The translations under genes and the position numbers were made by a program. A DNA stretch of 5,903 nt from Alphaproteobacteria bacterium (GTDB lineage: Bacteria; Pseudomonadota; Alphaproteobacteria; UBA8366; JADFVY01), in assembly GCA_029881615.1 (NCBI GenBank), contig JAOUMF010000150.1, positions 1 to 5,903 on the forward strand, given 5' to 3'. The notes under the pieces are model-generated. The model was not told the DNA's origin. It did no database searches and saw only the letters and a program-made list of their open reading frames with translations. Position 1 is the stretch's first letter. Every line of letters begins with the position of its first letter. Below are positions 4,859 through 5,903 of the stretch, piece by piece.

Positions 4859-5903
4859 TCAACCCGTATCGGTCAGCAAGGATACGCCATCGACACCGCC
4901 GTCGGAATCGCCTGGTATCCTCCATTCTCCGCCGCTATTTGGCGTACAGGCCAAGGCCGGATAAGAACGAGAATTCCCGGCACTACTTGCTATCAAATTG
5001 AAAACGCGGCACTGCCCACCGCCCTCGGTATCGCGAACAGCACCCGGTACGATTTCAAATTCGTCTTTTATGACAGTACTTCCCCACACGCTTTTCTCGC
5101 CGGCGGCAAGACCGTCAAGTGCGTCATGAATAGCCCGGGACAAACCCGCCCGAACCGCTGGCGGCCAATTCTTGGCGCCAGGACGAATTCCAACCAGGGT
5201 TTTGGTAATCCGCCTTCCATCGGCCATGATATCGCTCCGGGCAACGTAATGACGCACCGCCGGCGCATAGAGCCAGACTCGCCGGACCCACTCTCCCGGA
5301 GGCGCGGAATCGCGGTCGCACGCCAGGGCGACCACGTCAAACTGTCCGGCGGGAACCGACACATGTTCCGTACCGGTATTTTCACATCGCCATTCCTCGA
5401 CAACCCCGTTTTCCGAAACTTCGAAAAACAGCGGCGATTCAGCCTTCACTGGCCACGACTTGCGCATATCGACACGGGCATCGGCTTCGCCATTTCCCGC
5501 GGGGCCGGTCCAGATGGATGGCGGGATCAGGAAGTTGCGGTCGGCCGTGAAACGCACACCATTATCGACTTGCCAGAACAGTTTGTTCCCGGCGACCCCG
5601 ACGACCGTCTCTACCCGGCCGTTGCTCCATATATAGACATCGCCGGCATCGTAATATGGCTGAATTTCGGCATGCGCGACAACAACTACCGCTTCCGGCG
5701 GATTTTCCACCGGGTCCGCGGCAGGCACCGTCGGCGATTTGGAACCGGCCGCGATGCGTAAACTATCGGCCAGTTCGGGCGTGATTACGCCATCGACCGT
5801 CAGTCCCGCATCCTTCTGGTAGGCCTTGATGGCCTGACTGGTCAGGGGGCCCATAAACCCATCGACGCCATCCGAATAATAGCCCAGCGCCGCCAGATCG
5901 GTC
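4859..5903 (-). CDS. Partial peptidoglycan-binding envelope protein, tandem paralogue of the downstream lipoprotein
   Basis: Only the C-terminal 347 residues lie in the window; the reading frame stays open through the right edge, so the start and any signal peptide are outside. The ATG at 5854 is not the start: reading on upstream gives TDLAALGYYSDGVDGF, the first half of a PG_binding_1 domain that continues as MGPLTSQAIKAYQKDAG. After a proline-rich linker, the middle domain begins around YDAGDVYIWSNG and includes WRC, VPAGQF and LACDRD, then WLYAPAVRHYV. The C-terminal part has AIHDALDGLAAGEKSVW, QCRVF and ALAC, then a Gly/Asp-rich tail. Order and motifs match the lipoprotein at 3563-4768, including four cysteines, although overall identity is clearly low, which points to an old duplication. 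An envelope location is inferred from the paralogue. The two genes are in the same direction, 90 bp apart, and may be co-transcribed. Confidence 0.85.
   Translation of the reverse strand, partial: TDLAALGYYSDGVDGFMGPLTSQAIKAYQKDAGLTVDGVITPELADSLRIAAGSKSPTVPAADPVENPPEAVVVVAHAEIQPYYDAGDVYIWSNGRVETVVGVAGNKLFWQVDNGVRFTADRNFLIPPSIWTGPAGNGEADARVDMRKSWPVKAESPLFFEVSENGVVEEWRCENTGTEHVSVPAGQFDVVALACDRDSAPPGEWVRRVWLYAPAVRHYVARSDIMADGRRITKTLVGIRPGAKNWPPAVRAGLSRAIHDALDGLAAGEKSVWGSTVIKDEFEIVPGAVRDTEGGGQCRVFNLIASSAGNSRSYPALACTPNSGGEWRIPGDSDGGVDGVSLLTDTG

Noticed and set aside
4799..5761. 320-codon open frame on the plus strand opposite the partial envelope protein
   Set aside because: The minus-strand frame has peptidoglycan-binding motifs and a paralogue next to it; the plus-strand translation shows no recognisable family and is arginine/proline-rich.
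5852..5854. ATG at 5854 as the start of the right-hand minus-strand gene
   Set aside because: The codons before it complete the first half of a peptidoglycan-binding domain, so this Met is internal and the gene is cut by the window edge.

Overview
The window is GC-rich, tightly packed bacterial DNA. The codon use, the gene families and the close gene spacing fit an alphaproteobacterium, perhaps of the Rhodospirillales type; this is an inference from style, not a species call. No tRNA, rRNA, CRISPR array, insertion sequence, integrase or phage gene is visible.

Left part, plus strand (1-3513). A leader of about 200 bp with no convincing gene (1-206) holds a weak promoter candidate and a possible long-range RNA stem that ends directly in a run of six T. 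It is followed by a three-gene cluster that is probably one operon. The first gene (207-2648) is an 813-residue flavoenzyme with a C-terminal GcvT/aminomethyltransferase half, of the dimethylglycine/sarcosine dehydrogenase type. Next come two adjacent paralogues (2669-3079 and 3103-3513) of the small zinc-binding GFA/CENP-V fold family, both 136 residues long and separated by 20-25 bp gaps. A dehydrogenase that removes N-methyl groups makes 5,10-methylene-tetrahydrofolate, or free formaldehyde when folate is lacking. A linked pair of GFA-fold proteins may therefore deal with a C1 or thiol adduct, but that link is an inference.

Right part, minus strand (3563-5903). The plus-strand cluster converges on a pair of tandem paralogous envelope proteins read leftwards. 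The complete one (3563-4768) is a predicted lipoprotein with a lipobox, a PG_binding_1 domain, an unnamed middle domain and a C-terminal domain resembling that of rickettsial 17-kDa-type surface antigens. The other (4859 to beyond 5903) has the same layout, but its N-terminus lies outside the window.

Points of most interest: a 50-bp stretch of perfect identity between the otherwise diverged GFA genes (looks like gene conversion); the T-run-terminated leader structure upstream of the dehydrogenase; the duplicated three-part lipoprotein architecture with four matched cysteines; and a tiny ORF with a good ribosome-binding site whose stop overlaps the lipoprotein start as ATGA. I did not find a clearly new multi-gene system such as defence or mobile machinery.
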